Source: UBA5399 sp964464145
GTDB lineage: Bacteria; Bacillota; Clostridia; Christensenellales; Christensenellaceae
DNA: 27,195 bases
Direction: 5' to 3'
NCBI GenBank assembly: GCA_964464145.1
Contig: CAYXFB010000034.1
Coordinates: forward strand, 1-27,195
The position numbers were made by a program, and so were the translations under genes. Numbering within the stretch: position 1 is the first letter of the stretch; every line of letters begins with the position of its first letter. Below, one piece after another: positions 13,839-21,340 of this stretch. Below the pieces are notes generated by a model, which was given only the letters and a program-made list of their open reading frames with translations, was not told the DNA's origin and made no database searches.

Positions 13839-14417
13839 ATGAAAAAGAGCTTTTACGCATACATGTCTCGCCTCAAGCACATAAAGCGCTGGGGGCTCAT
13901 GCGCAATACAATAGAAGAAAACGTGGCGGAGCACAGCTTTAACGTTTCCATCATAGCGCACGCGCTGTGCATTATTGGCAACACGATCTATGGAACGGAT
14001 CGGAGCGAGTCCGAGGTGGTGCTGGCCGCTATGTACCACGAAACGGGCGAGGCCATAACGGGCGACCTGCCCACGCCCGTGAAATATTTCAACGAGGACA
14101 TAACGCAGGCCTACAAGCGCATAGAGCGCCACGCGGAGCAAACGATGGTGGATATGCTCCCAGAGCCCATGCGGGAGCGCATTTCGCCCTACGTGCTGGG
14201 CGGCGTATCGCCCGAAGCAAAGCGTATATTGAAGGCGGCGGACAAGCTGTGCGCATACATAAAGTGCGTGGAAGAGGAAAAGAGCGGCAATACTGAGTTC
14301 AAAAAAGCCAAGGTGCGCATAAGGGCAGCCATGGAAGCGATGCAGATGCCGGAGCTCAATTATTTCATAGAACACTTCCTGCCCGGCTACGAGCTTACGC
14401 TGGACGAGCTGAACTGA
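13839..14417 (+). CDS. yfbR: YfbR-type 5'-deoxynucleotidase (HD superfamily)
   Basis: The 192 residues align along almost their whole length with E. coli YfbR, which dephosphorylates deoxynucleoside 5'-monophosphates. Conserved blocks are YMSRLKHIKRWGLMRN, ENVAEHSFNV with metal ligand His32, GDLPTPVKYFN, AADKLCAYIK with Asp135, and a C-terminal LDEL. The namesake His-Asp pair is His67-Glu68 here (AMYHETGEAITGD). Asp to Glu at a metal ligand is conservative and may mark a subfamily. GGAG lies 8 bases before the ATG, inside the end of the isomerase gene, so expression is coupled. A terminator follows. Confidence 0.9.
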   Translation: MKKSFYAYMSRLKHIKRWGLMRNTIEENVAEHSFNVSIIAHALCIIGNTIYGTDRSESEVVLAAMYHETGEAITGDLPTPVKYFNEDITQAYKRIERHAEQTMVDMLPEPMRERISPYVLGGVSPEAKRILKAADKLCAYIKCVEEEKSGNTEFKKAKVRIRAAMEAMQMPELNYFIEHFLPGYELTLDELN

Positions 14418-14428
14418 CGCTAACGTAC

Positions 14429-14462
14429 AAAAACGCTCATCACAAACGAAGGGCGTTTTTTT
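14429..14462 (+). terminator. Intrinsic terminator after the deoxynucleotidase gene
   Basis: AAAAACGCTC (14429-14438) pairs with GGGCGTTTTT (14451-14460), with one T-G pair and a 12-base loop. The T-run extends to T7. It lies 12 bases after the stop codon. Confidence 0.9.
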
Positions 14463-14472
14463 GTGCACACTG

Positions 14473-14510
14473 TTGACAGCGGCGCTACTGTGTGTTACTA
14501 TATAGCAGTA
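14473..14510 (+). promoter_or_regulatory. Promoter and likely PadR operator of the ABC exporter operon
   Basis: A perfect minus-35 TTGACA (14473-14478) is 17 bp from TACTAT (14496-14501). An inverted repeat TACTG (14486-14490) and CAGTA (14506-14510) with a 15-bp spacer straddles the minus-10. This is where an autorepressing PadR protein would be expected to bind. Operator assignment is inferred. Confidence 0.65.
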
Positions 14511-14543
14511 CCCGGTAATACGGAGTAGCGGAGGTGAAGGTGT

Positions 14544-14873
14544 TTGGAAAATCTTACGGAAATGCTGAAGGGCGTGCTGGAGGGCTGCGTGCTGGAGATA
14601 ATAAGCCGGGGCGAGACTTACGGCTACGACATAACGCGGCGGCTCAACGCGCTGGGCTTTGCGGATGTGGTGGAGGGTACGGTGTACACCATACTGCTGC
14701 GGCTGGAGAAAAACAAGCTGGTGGACATACAGAAAAAACCGTCCGATAAGGGCCCTCCGCGCAAATTCTACACGCTGAACCAATCCGGACAGCGCGAGCT
14801 GCTGCGGTTTTGGGAAAAGTGGGGCTTTGTGGCCTCAAAAATAAATCAATTGAAGGAGACAACTGATGGCTGA
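14544..14873 (+). CDS. PadR-family transcriptional regulator
   Basis: The 109-residue protein has the PadR winged helix: LEGCVLEIISRGETYGYDIT, then VVEGTVYTILLRLEKNKLV and RKFYTLNQSGQRELLRFWE, with a short C-terminal dimerisation helix. PadR proteins of this small class usually repress neighbouring transporter genes and release DNA on binding the transported drug. The start is TTG at 14544, with GGAGG 9 bases upstream. The end overlaps the DUF1048 gene by 8 bases. It is first in a four-gene operon with an ABC exporter. Confidence 0.93.
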   Translation: MENLTEMLKGVLEGCVLEIISRGETYGYDITRRLNALGFADVVEGTVYTILLRLEKNKLVDIQKKPSDKGPPRKFYTLNQSGQRELLRFWEKWGFVASKINQLKETTDG

Positions 14874-15231
14874 GTTTTTTGATAATTATTTCAACATAAA
14901 GAAGATAATGGAGGGCAAGCGCGAGTACAAGCAGCAGATGGAGCGCGTGGCCGCGCTACCGGAGGACTACCGTTACGTTTTCAAGAAAATACAGGAATAC
15001 ACCTGGATGCACGCGGGCGGCGACGGAATGGACATGCTGCAAATACATTACGATCTCATAAATCTTTTCGAGGCGGGCGCGGCGGACGGCAAAACCGTTC
15101 TTGAGGTGACGGGCGAGGACGTGGCAGATTTTTGTGAGGAGCTTCTGAAAAGCGCCAACACCTACACCGAAAGCTGGCAGGATAAGATGAACCGCGACAT
15201 AGCGAGAAAATTGGAGAAGCAGCAAAGATGA
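14866..15231 (+). CDS. DUF1048 family protein
   Basis: This 121-residue, mostly helical, charged protein has the DUF1048 pattern (IMEGKREYKQQMERVAALPE, YRYVFKKIQEY, then DLINLFEAGAADGKTVLEVT). Members are found beside PadR regulators in Firmicutes and their role is unknown. There is no signal peptide or membrane helix. GAAGGAG precedes the ATG. It overlaps padR by 8 bases and the ABC ATPase gene by 4 (ATGA), so the four genes are translated as a tightly coupled set. Confidence 0.85.
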   Translation: MAEFFDNYFNIKKIMEGKREYKQQMERVAALPEDYRYVFKKIQEYTWMHAGGDGMDMLQIHYDLINLFEAGAADGKTVLEVTGEDVADFCEELLKSANTYTESWQDKMNRDIARKLEKQQR

Positions 15232-15989
15232 CAGCACCGGCGATACAAATAAAAGGACTGCGCAAATCCTTCAAGGCCACCGAGGTTCTCAGGGGCGTTG
15301 ATATAGAGGTCATGCGCGGCGAGGTATACGCGCTGCTGGGCTCCAACGGCGCGGGCAAAACAACTATGATACGCATACTTTCCACGCTGCTTCGCGCGGA
15401 CGGCGGCACCGCCAGCGTGTGCGGGTATGATGTGGGCAAGCAGCCGCAAAAGGTACGCGAGGCCATAAGCCTTACCGGCCAGTTCGCCGCGGTGGACGAG
15501 GTGCTCACCGGACGCGAAAATCTAGTCATGATAGCCAAGCTACGGCATGCGCAAAAGCCGCGCGAGGTGGCGGACGGTCTGCTCGGCCGCTTTGGTCTTG
15601 CGGATGCGGCGGGTCGCCGCGTGGCCACATATTCGGGCGGTATGCGCCGCCGGTTGGATATTGCAATGAGCCTTATAGGCGCGCCGCAGGTAATATTTCT
15701 GGACGAACCCACCACCGGGCTGGACCCGGAGGCGCGGCTGGAGGTGTGGGAGGAGATACGCCAGCTTGCGGCGGGCGGCACCACGGTTTTTTTGACCACG
15801 CAATATTTGGAGGAGGCGGAGCAGCTTGCGGATCGCATAGCAATATTGCACGGCGGCCGTATAATAGCAAACGGTACGCTTTCCGAGCTAAAGAAGCTCT
15901 TCCCTCCCGCCAAGGTGGAGTATGTGGAAAAACAGCTCACGCTGGAGGAGATATTCCTGGCGATAATAGGCAAAAGGGAGGCGAGCTGA
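15228..15989 (+). CDS. ABC transporter ATP-binding protein, DrrA-like
   Basis: The 253-residue ATPase has Walker A GSNGAGKTT (38-46), signature YSGGMRRRL (135-143), Walker B VIFLDE (155-160), a D-loop GLDP and a switch region TTQYLEEAEQLADRIA. The stretch LTGQFAAVDEVLTGRENL is characteristic of the DrrA daunorubicin-resistance branch. It powers the permease encoded next. The ATG overlaps the DUF1048 stop codon. Export of a hydrophobic drug or toxic metabolite is likely from family and context. The substrate is unknown. Confidence 0.95.
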   Translation: MTAPAIQIKGLRKSFKATEVLRGVDIEVMRGEVYALLGSNGAGKTTMIRILSTLLRADGGTASVCGYDVGKQPQKVREAISLTGQFAAVDEVLTGRENLVMIAKLRHAQKPREVADGLLGRFGLADAAGRRVATYSGGMRRRLDIAMSLIGAPQVIFLDEPTTGLDPEARLEVWEEIRQLAAGGTTVFLTTQYLEEAEQLADRIAILHGGRIIANGTLSELKKLFPPAKVEYVEKQLTLEEIFLAIIGKREAS

Positions 15990-15990
15990 A

Positions 15991-16761
15991 ATGGAAGCTA
16001 TGGGTAATCACTTTTTCAAGGATATGTCTGTGATGCTGGGGCGTTCCATGCGCCACATTTTCAGGAGTCTGGACACCATAATCACCGTGACTATAATGCC
16101 CATCGCCATAATGCTGCTGTTCGTATATGTTTTTGGCGGCGTGATGGGTGCCGGGCAGGAAAATTACGTGAGCTACATGCTGCCCGGCATAATGCTGATG
16201 TCTATAGGCAGCGCAATAGCCTACACGGCGATCCGCCTGTTCAACGACGTAAAAAGCGGCATATTCGACCGCTTCCATTCCATGCCCATTTCCGGCTCAG
16301 CAGCGCTGTGGGGGCACGTGGTGACCTCGCTGGTATCAAACTTTATATCGCTGCTGGTGATAGTGGGCGTAGCGCTTTTGATGGGCTTTCGCTCAAACGC
16401 GGGCGTGCTGGAATGGCTGGCCGTGGCGGGCATACTGGCGCTGTTCACGCTGGCGCTTACCTGGGTGGCTGTTATAGCCGGGCTCAAGGCTTCCACCGCG
16501 GAGGGCGCTTCCGCCTTTTCCTACCCGCTTATATTCCTGCCCTTCATAAGCTCCGCCTTCGTACCCACGGCCACCATGCCCGCCGCCGTGCGCGCCTTCG
16601 CGGAAAACCAGCCGGTCACATCCATTGTGGACAGCATAAGGGCGCTGTTATCCGGCCAGCCCGTGGGCAACGAGATATGGATAGCGCTTGCCTGGTGCCT
16701 CGGCATATTCATTGTGGCATACATAATAGCCGTGCGTATATACAAGCGTAAGGCCGCCTGA
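15991..16761 (+). CDS. ABC-2 type permease, DrrB-like
   Basis: The 256-residue membrane protein has about six helices, starting near residue 28 (TIITVTIMPIAIMLLFVYVFGG). It carries the ABC-2 pattern with RFHSMPISGSAALWGHV after the second helix and FLPFISSAFVPTATMP near the fifth. It forms the channel with the preceding ATPase. GGGAGG lies about 10 bases before the ATG at 15991, which is one base after the ATPase stop. An ATG three codons later is possible. No good plus-strand terminator follows. The hairpin at 16767 points the other way. Confidence 0.93.
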   Translation: MEAMGNHFFKDMSVMLGRSMRHIFRSLDTIITVTIMPIAIMLLFVYVFGGVMGAGQENYVSYMLPGIMLMSIGSAIAYTAIRLFNDVKSGIFDRFHSMPISGSAALWGHVVTSLVSNFISLLVIVGVALLMGFRSNAGVLEWLAVAGILALFTLALTWVAVIAGLKASTAEGASAFSYPLIFLPFISSAFVPTATMPAAVRAFAENQPVTSIVDSIRALLSGQPVGNEIWIALAWCLGIFIVAYIIAVRIYKRKAA

Positions 16762-16766
16762 GCCGC

Positions 16767-16793
16767 AAAAAAACACCCGCCGCGCGGCAGGCG
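16767..16793 (-). terminator. Terminator for the DUF4177 gene (minus strand)
   Basis: Read on the minus strand, an 8-bp stem with two G-T pairs (16774-16781 with 16786-16793, loop GCGC) is followed by T7. It ends the minus-strand transcript and lies just past the convergent ABC permease gene. Confidence 0.7.
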
Positions 16794-16818
16794 TAGGTAA
16801 GCATTATAATGGTTCATC

Positions 16819-16858
16819 TCAAGCGCGAAATAGCGGCACTATGCTATTTTGCGCTTGA
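16819..16858. repeat. 16-bp inverted repeat spanning the DUF4177 stop codon
   Basis: 16819-16834 and 16843-16858 are complementary at 15 of 16 positions, the exception being a G-T pair. The loop of 8 bases contains the stop codon. No T-run follows, and a separate terminator lies about 25 bases further on. It could stabilise the 3' end of the message or be a regulator site. The right arm encodes the last residues of the protein. Confidence 0.6.
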
Positions 16859-17036
16859 ATATGCATATGACGCTCTTTGATGAACCGTAGCTCTGGTTTG
16901 TGGAGGTGCAGCTCACCAGCTCCCAGCCCTGCTGGCCAAGCTGGTTGAGCTCGCTTTGAAAGCGCGTAAGATCCACCTTGCCGCCCCAAAAACCCTCCGT
17001 ATCATACACGTATGTATAGTATTCGAACTTATCCAT
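16839..17036 (-). CDS. DUF4177 family small protein
   Basis: The 65-residue protein matches the DUF4177 pattern: an N-terminal aromatic strand (MDKFEYYTYVY), then LNQLGQQGWELVSCTS, and a final strand VICIFKRK. The family is small, cytoplasmic and of unknown function. I chose the ATG at 17036, 9 bases after GGGAGG. A GTG two codons upstream sits too close to that site. It is monocistronic or follows the GNAT gene, whose stop is 32 bases upstream. Confidence 0.82.
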   Translation of the reverse strand: MDKFEYYTYVYDTEGFWGGKVDLTRFQSELNQLGQQGWELVSCTSTNQSYGSSKSVICIFKRKIA

Positions 17037-17068
17037 ATCCACTGACCTCCCGTTAGCGCAACATTGTT

Positions 17069-17521
17069 TTACAGCTTCAACTCAAACATATTTGTTTTGG
17101 CGGTGAAGCCGTGGGCTCTATACAGCAGCTTGCCCATTTCAGACGCGGAAACCCTTATGGCAGTGCAATTCACGCGCCGCGCCTCCGCTATCACCCTGTT
17201 CAACAGCTCGCTGGCAAGCCCCCTTCGCCTGTGCTCCTTCGCCGTGTACACATTGGCTATTTGGCCAATAAGGCCGTTTGCGTTGGCGTAATAGGGCGGT
17301 ACCTTATAAAACGCTATACCGGCCGTGGCTATAACACGGCCTTGCACGGCCAGCCAGCAAACGAAGGCATCGCTATTCAGATTTTCCGTAAAATATTCCG
17401 CAAGATGCGGCCCTAGGTCGTATTCGGGCACGGCGCCATCCTCTTGAAGCTGTTGCTGCCTCAGCTCAACTAAAGTCTCCACGTCAAGAAGGGTAGCTCT
17501 TCTGAATGTTACGGCCTCCAT
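17069..17521 (-). CDS. GNAT-family N-acetyltransferase
   Basis: The 150-residue protein has the GNAT fold signature: N-terminal FRRATLLDVETLVELR, a central strand AVQGRVIATAGIAF, the acetyl-CoA loop HRRRGLASELL and a C-terminal LLYRAHGFTAK. It should transfer an acetyl group from acetyl-CoA. The acceptor is unknown. I placed the start at the ATG 17521, 6 bases after GAGGAGG. A longer frame upstream adds 18 residues without a ribosome binding site. It lies in tandem before the DUF4177 gene. Confidence 0.9.
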   Translation of the reverse strand: MEAVTFRRATLLDVETLVELRQQQLQEDGAVPEYDLGPHLAEYFTENLNSDAFVCWLAVQGRVIATAGIAFYKVPPYYANANGLIGQIANVYTAKEHRRRGLASELLNRVIAEARRVNCTAIRVSASEMGKLLYRAHGFTAKTNMFELKL

Positions 17522-17704
17522 GTTATGCCTCCTCGCAAAATCTTTTATTACGGCAACACCGCGCAATTTGAGCAAGCCGTAATAGCGCGGTACTGCCTTA
17601 TAAATATAATACGGCTGGCGATTTAAGGCAAGCTATATGGCGGCCTGGCGGGCAAAAAGCCCGAAACGCATATGTGCCGCTGGTCGCCTTAGAAACACAA
17701 AGGC

Positions 17705-19153
17705 TCAATATCCCAATTTGCGGTCAACGATGCTGCCGTCTATGGCATTGATCGTAAGCATTGACGCATAGCCGCTTGCTCCCACTACTTTCGTTCCTTC
17801 GCTTTCAAAATACCCCATGAAATCCCACACGGGAACAAGCAGGCCGCTGGAGCCGATATCTCGCTCGGTCACGCGCATAAGCCCCAGTCGGGCTTCGGTG
17901 ATGTACACATCGATCGGCGCATCTTCTCCGTAAGAACCATAACCATTATCCACTATAGGTATCATTTTTTCAAAAATGCTCTGTATCTCGTCAAAATTTA
18001 GCATGGCAGTATTCTCGGCAACTATTTCCTTTACCTCGTAGGGCGAATTCCACACGAGGCAGCTTATGCCCGCGTCGTCCACAAAAATACGTATTTTCTC
18101 GTACATCCACGGCCTAGCAAATGCATTAACATCTCCGTCGAATTGGTTTCCGGTATCATCCGTGTAATTTATGGGTACGCCGTTTATCTGCCGCGTGAAC
18201 ATAAATTCATACAGACCGTTTCGTGTCGCGTCCTCCGCGTCTACAATCGCATCATATAACGCTCCCAGTCGGATTCCGGTGCATACGAAATCAGCCAGCC
18301 CAAGGCGCTTTACAGCATCCTCCGCCACCTTCTTTGCCGATTGCTCGTCTATCTCCGGCGGTGCAAAATAGGGGCTTTCGGTATGGGTGGAAAAATCGTT
18401 GTATATGTCCCCTACTATCACGCCACTATATGCCGCAAAATCATCGAAGCTGCGGTAAAATTCCGTCCTGCTTGTTCCAATATCCTCCGGAGCGTTATTT
18501 ATTATCAACTCCGCAACAGATACATCATCCGTGGTAGCACGGATCATTATTTCGCCCTCTCCTGTTTGTTTGTCCGGCCCGCCGCCTATGGGCTTGAATG
18601 AAAATTCCGGTTCGGTGCGCTCGTATTTATCGGGATACTTGGCCGCCCCCTGCTTTGCCTCGGCAATAGCCGCGTCCAGCTCCGCCATAGATTCATATTT
18701 ATCCAGCTTGCCCGCTTCCTTTTGCTCTGTCAACTGCTTCACGATCCTCAGCATTTGTCCGCTGGTACTGGCTGAATCGTTTGAAATGGTTTCCATATCG
18801 CTCATCAAAAGCTCGTACAGGTTGCGCGCGTCCTCCTCGGTAAATCTTCTCATACCCACACGCACGGTGGGAAGCACATCCGTGTCCGGCGCAACAATGT
18901 TCGCATCCACGTGTATTTTTAGATTTCCCTTTTCGTCCGAAAGCTCTATCTTGAGCTTTTCAGGCACAACGAGCTTCGCGCTGCCGGAAGGCTGGCCGCC
19001 CTCCTCCGGCGCAGACTTTTCCGATTGAACCGCAAGATCGGCCAGATTGTCAAGATTCTTCCTGACCACGATATCCTTCTCGGGCGTTTTTTGGCAACTC
19101 GCAAGCGTCAGAATCAGGCACCCGGCAATCATTATCGCAATGATTTTTTTCAT
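17705..19153 (-). CDS. Lipoprotein of unknown function linked to a two-component system
   Basis: The 482-residue protein starts with a lipoprotein signal ending LTLASC (Cys20) and continues QKTPEKDIVVRKN. The rest is a large external domain without obvious motifs. It has an acidic, Ala-rich helical stretch around 105-185 and a C-terminal half with repeated beta-like segments ending GSIVDRKLGY. The opening resembles a family of clostridial lipoproteins annotated DUF6034, but I am not sure of that match. It lies 74 bases after a kinase gene on the same strand, and its promoter region shares GTTATC repeats with that of the partner response regulator, so it is probably controlled by that system. 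GAGGT lies 8-10 bases before the ATG. No clear terminator follows. Confidence 0.75.
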   Translation of the reverse strand: MKKIIAIMIAGCLILTLASCQKTPEKDIVVRKNLDNLADLAVQSEKSAPEEGGQPSGSAKLVVPEKLKIELSDEKGNLKIHVDANIVAPDTDVLPTVRVGMRRFTEEDARNLYELLMSDMETISNDSASTSGQMLRIVKQLTEQKEAGKLDKYESMAELDAAIAEAKQGAAKYPDKYERTEPEFSFKPIGGGPDKQTGEGEIMIRATTDDVSVAELIINNAPEDIGTSRTEFYRSFDDFAAYSGVIVGDIYNDFSTHTESPYFAPPEIDEQSAKKVAEDAVKRLGLADFVCTGIRLGALYDAIVDAEDATRNGLYEFMFTRQINGVPINYTDDTGNQFDGDVNAFARPWMYEKIRIFVDDAGISCLVWNSPYEVKEIVAENTAMLNFDEIQSIFEKMIPIVDNGYGSYGEDAPIDVYITEARLGLMRVTERDIGSSGLLVPVWDFMGYFESEGTKVVGASGYASMLTINAIDGSIVDRKLGY

Positions 19154-19214
19154 ACTGTAAACCTCGTTTTTATTTTATGATCTCATATCCGGCCATATAA
19201 AATCATTGCCAAAA

Positions 19215-19232
19215 CGTTATATTTTTGTTATC
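19215..19232 (-). promoter_or_regulatory. GATAAC-type direct repeats upstream of the lipoprotein gene
   Basis: On the minus strand GATAAC (19227-19232) and TATAAC (19216-19221) recur with an 11-bp offset and are followed by TTGGCA, a plausible minus-35. The same type of repeat occurs before the response regulator gene (21324-21340). The first GATAAC includes the stop codon of the kinase gene. Confidence 0.45.
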
Positions 19233-20604
19233 GCGGGAATATTATTTTCACCGTAGTCCCCTCGCCTAATTCGCTCTTTATAACCAGCTCCGCGCCGTGC
19301 GCCTCGGCGATTTTTTGCGCCAGCGCCAAGCCTAGGCCGCTGCCGCCCTTAGCCTTGCTGCGCGAACGATCCACCATATAAAAAGCGTCCGTCACCTTGC
19401 CTATTTCCTCCGGCGGTATGCCCGCGCCCCTATCGTATATTTCTATTATATTGCCGCTTGCGCGCAAATATATCGCTCTGCCGGGCACCGAGGCTTTGGA
19501 GGCGTTATCCACCAAGTTTATGAGCAGCGATCTCATAAGGTCGCTATCCATGTCAAGCCGCCCCGCCTCGCAGCGAATATGGAGCGGGGTTTGGCGCTTC
19601 GCCATACTTGCCGCAGTGCTTTCGCGCACATCCTCCAGCAGCGCGCAAACATCTTCGCTCCGCTTTTTTATGGCTTCATCCAGAGTGATGAGCCGCAGCA
19701 TTTTTTGGGTTAGCCTCTCAAGCCATTTGCACTGGCTGTGTATATGCGCCAGCGCGATCTCCTGCTCCTCTCTGCCTATATCTGTTGTGAGTAAGGTTTC
19801 CGAGTGCAGTATCATGGCGGTCATGGGCGTTTTGAATTCGTGTGTTAGGCCTGCTATGAAAAGCTGCTGCCTTTGCGCGGTATCTTTGAGCTTTTCAACG
19901 TGAAGCTCCACCGCGTCCGCCATAGTGTTGAAATCGAACGCCAGTTCGCCGATTTCATCTTTAGATCGAACATCATACCGTTTGGAATAATTGCCCCGGG
20001 CTATGTCGTGCGTCGCCTTTTTCAGCTCAACAAGCGGCTTTGAGGCGCGGCGCACCAGAAATATTATGAGCAGCGCTCCGGCCGCTATACCCGTGCCGCA
20101 AATCATCACAAAGCGCCATGCCATATCCGCAATGATGCCGTACACGGGCGTGATGTCCTTGACCTCATAGACAAGATATTCATCCGCATGAACAATGGCT
20201 CTGCCGCCCACGATCAAAACATTGCGACCCGATATCTCGCCCTCCCATGTGCTCTGTGAGTTGTTTTCGGTAGTATTGACATTTAACCACTGTTCTGGCC
20301 GCACGGACACTTCGGAGTAAATCGTTTCGCCGTTATTTATCAGCACAGAGCTATCATCCGCAAACTGACGAAAACAGTATTCTACCAAAGATCTCTTTAC
20401 CGCTGGCTCGTCAGTTTCCTGCGCATAGTATCCCGCCATCTGCTCGAAGGAGATCCGCAGGTTTGTCTGTCGCGTTTGTGCCTGCTCGCGCGTCATGGAA
20501 AGCATGGTGTCACGCGCGTTCGCCAGCAGCAATACACCGCAAACAGCCACCACCAGCAGCAATACGGCTATGCTTGTGGCGGATATCTTTTGCCAAAGCC
20601 TCAT
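19228..20604 (-). CDS. Sensor histidine kinase
   Basis: The 458-residue kinase has membrane helices at about 9-29 and 163-184, an external sensor of about 130 residues between them, a HAMP domain (about 185-237) and a HisKA domain with His255 in GLTHEFKTPMTAM. The ATPase domain is complete: LLINLVDNASKA (N box), YDRGAGIP (G1), a lid with FYMVDRSRS, and GGSGLGLALAQ (G2). The sensor domain is not recognised. GGAGG lies about 8 bases before the ATG, and the response regulator gene ends one base upstream. Together with that regulator and the downstream lipoprotein it forms one minus-strand unit. Confidence 0.95.
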   Translation of the reverse strand: MRLWQKISATSIAVLLLVVAVCGVLLLANARDTMLSMTREQAQTRQTNLRISFEQMAGYYAQETDEPAVKRSLVEYCFRQFADDSSVLINNGETIYSEVSVRPEQWLNVNTTENNSQSTWEGEISGRNVLIVGGRAIVHADEYLVYEVKDITPVYGIIADMAWRFVMICGTGIAAGALLIIFLVRRASKPLVELKKATHDIARGNYSKRYDVRSKDEIGELAFDFNTMADAVELHVEKLKDTAQRQQLFIAGLTHEFKTPMTAMILHSETLLTTDIGREEQEIALAHIHSQCKWLERLTQKMLRLITLDEAIKKRSEDVCALLEDVRESTAASMAKRQTPLHIRCEAGRLDMDSDLMRSLLINLVDNASKASVPGRAIYLRASGNIIEIYDRGAGIPPEEIGKVTDAFYMVDRSRSKAKGGSGLGLALAQKIAEAHGAELVIKSELGEGTTVKIIFPR

Positions 20605-20605
20605 T

Positions 20606-21268
20606 TCAGTCCTCCAAACGATATCCGTATTTCGGCACGGTTTTGATCGCTTCGCCCAGCTCCAGCTTTTTTCTTATGTTTGCTATTTGAACATCCACTG
20701 TGCGGGTTCCCCCGTAAAAATCTATGCCCCATATCTCGTTCAGCATCCGCTCGCGCGGTATGGTCCGCCTTTTATGCTTTGCCAGCAAAACCAGCACCTC
20801 AAACTCCAAAGGCTTCAGCTCTACCATCGCGCCGTTTTTTGATACGGAATGTTCTTCCAAATCTATTGTTATGTCCCGCACCCGCAAAACCTTGTCCAGC
20901 TTGCCCGTCCTCGCCAGCACCTTTTCAATGCGTACGAGCAGCGTGAGCGCATCGAAGGGTTTTATGATATAATCCTCCGCGCCATCTCGCAGACCCTTTA
21001 TCTCTGAAGGCGTATCGCTTTTTGCCGTCAGGAATATAACGGGTATGTTAAATTTTTGCATATGTTCTAAAAGGGTAAAACCATCCATACCGGGCAGCAT
21101 TATATCAAGCAGCGCAATGTCATAGGAGTGATCCCCCGCCAAAGAATCGGCCGCCGCCCTCCCGTCGTGAAACACGGCATAATCATAACCGGAATATTGC
21201 AGGTTCACCGCTATCGCATCCGCTATGGCGATATCGTCCTCCACAACAGCGATCCTGTTTTTTGGCAT
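20606..21268 (-). CDS. OmpR/PhoB-family response regulator
   Basis: The 220-residue regulator has a receiver domain with VVEDD (residues 8-12), phospho-acceptor Asp55 in IALLDIMLPGMDG, FLTAK, and YIIKPF. A winged-helix DNA-binding domain ends TVPKYGYRLED. The start at 21268 (MPKNRIAVVEDD) has AGCGAGGT upstream. A further 61 in-frame codons upstream overlap tetR and have no family likeness. Its promoter region carries three GTTATC-like repeats in front of a TATAAT, a typical autoregulated arrangement. Confidence 0.95.
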   Translation of the reverse strand: MPKNRIAVVEDDIAIADAIAVNLQYSGYDYAVFHDGRAAADSLAGDHSYDIALLDIMLPGMDGFTLLEHMQKFNIPVIFLTAKSDTPSEIKGLRDGAEDYIIKPFDALTLLVRIEKVLARTGKLDKVLRVRDITIDLEEHSVSKNGAMVELKPLEFEVLVLLAKHKRRTIPRERMLNEIWGIDFYGGTRTVDVQIANIRKKLELGEAIKTVPKYGYRLED

Positions 21269-21311
21269 GATAATGACCTCGCTTTCATACAAGGATAGTT
21301 TATCATTATAA

Positions 21312-21340
21312 TGTATCAAAAAGGTTATCGAAATGTTATC
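21312..21340 (-). promoter_or_regulatory. Response-regulator binding repeats and promoter
   Basis: On the minus strand GATAAC at 21335-21340 and GATAAC at 21324-21329 are exactly 11 bp apart, and a weaker GATACA (21312-21317) follows. A TATAAT begins three bases further. The repeats cover the minus-35 position, as at activator-dependent OmpR-family promoters. The first repeat includes the tetR stop codon. Confidence 0.55.

Noticed and set aside
17640..17700. GGGC-AAAAA-GCCC hairpin as terminator of the lipoprotein gene
   Set aside because: The T or A run is in the loop and no T-run follows the stem on the minus strand.
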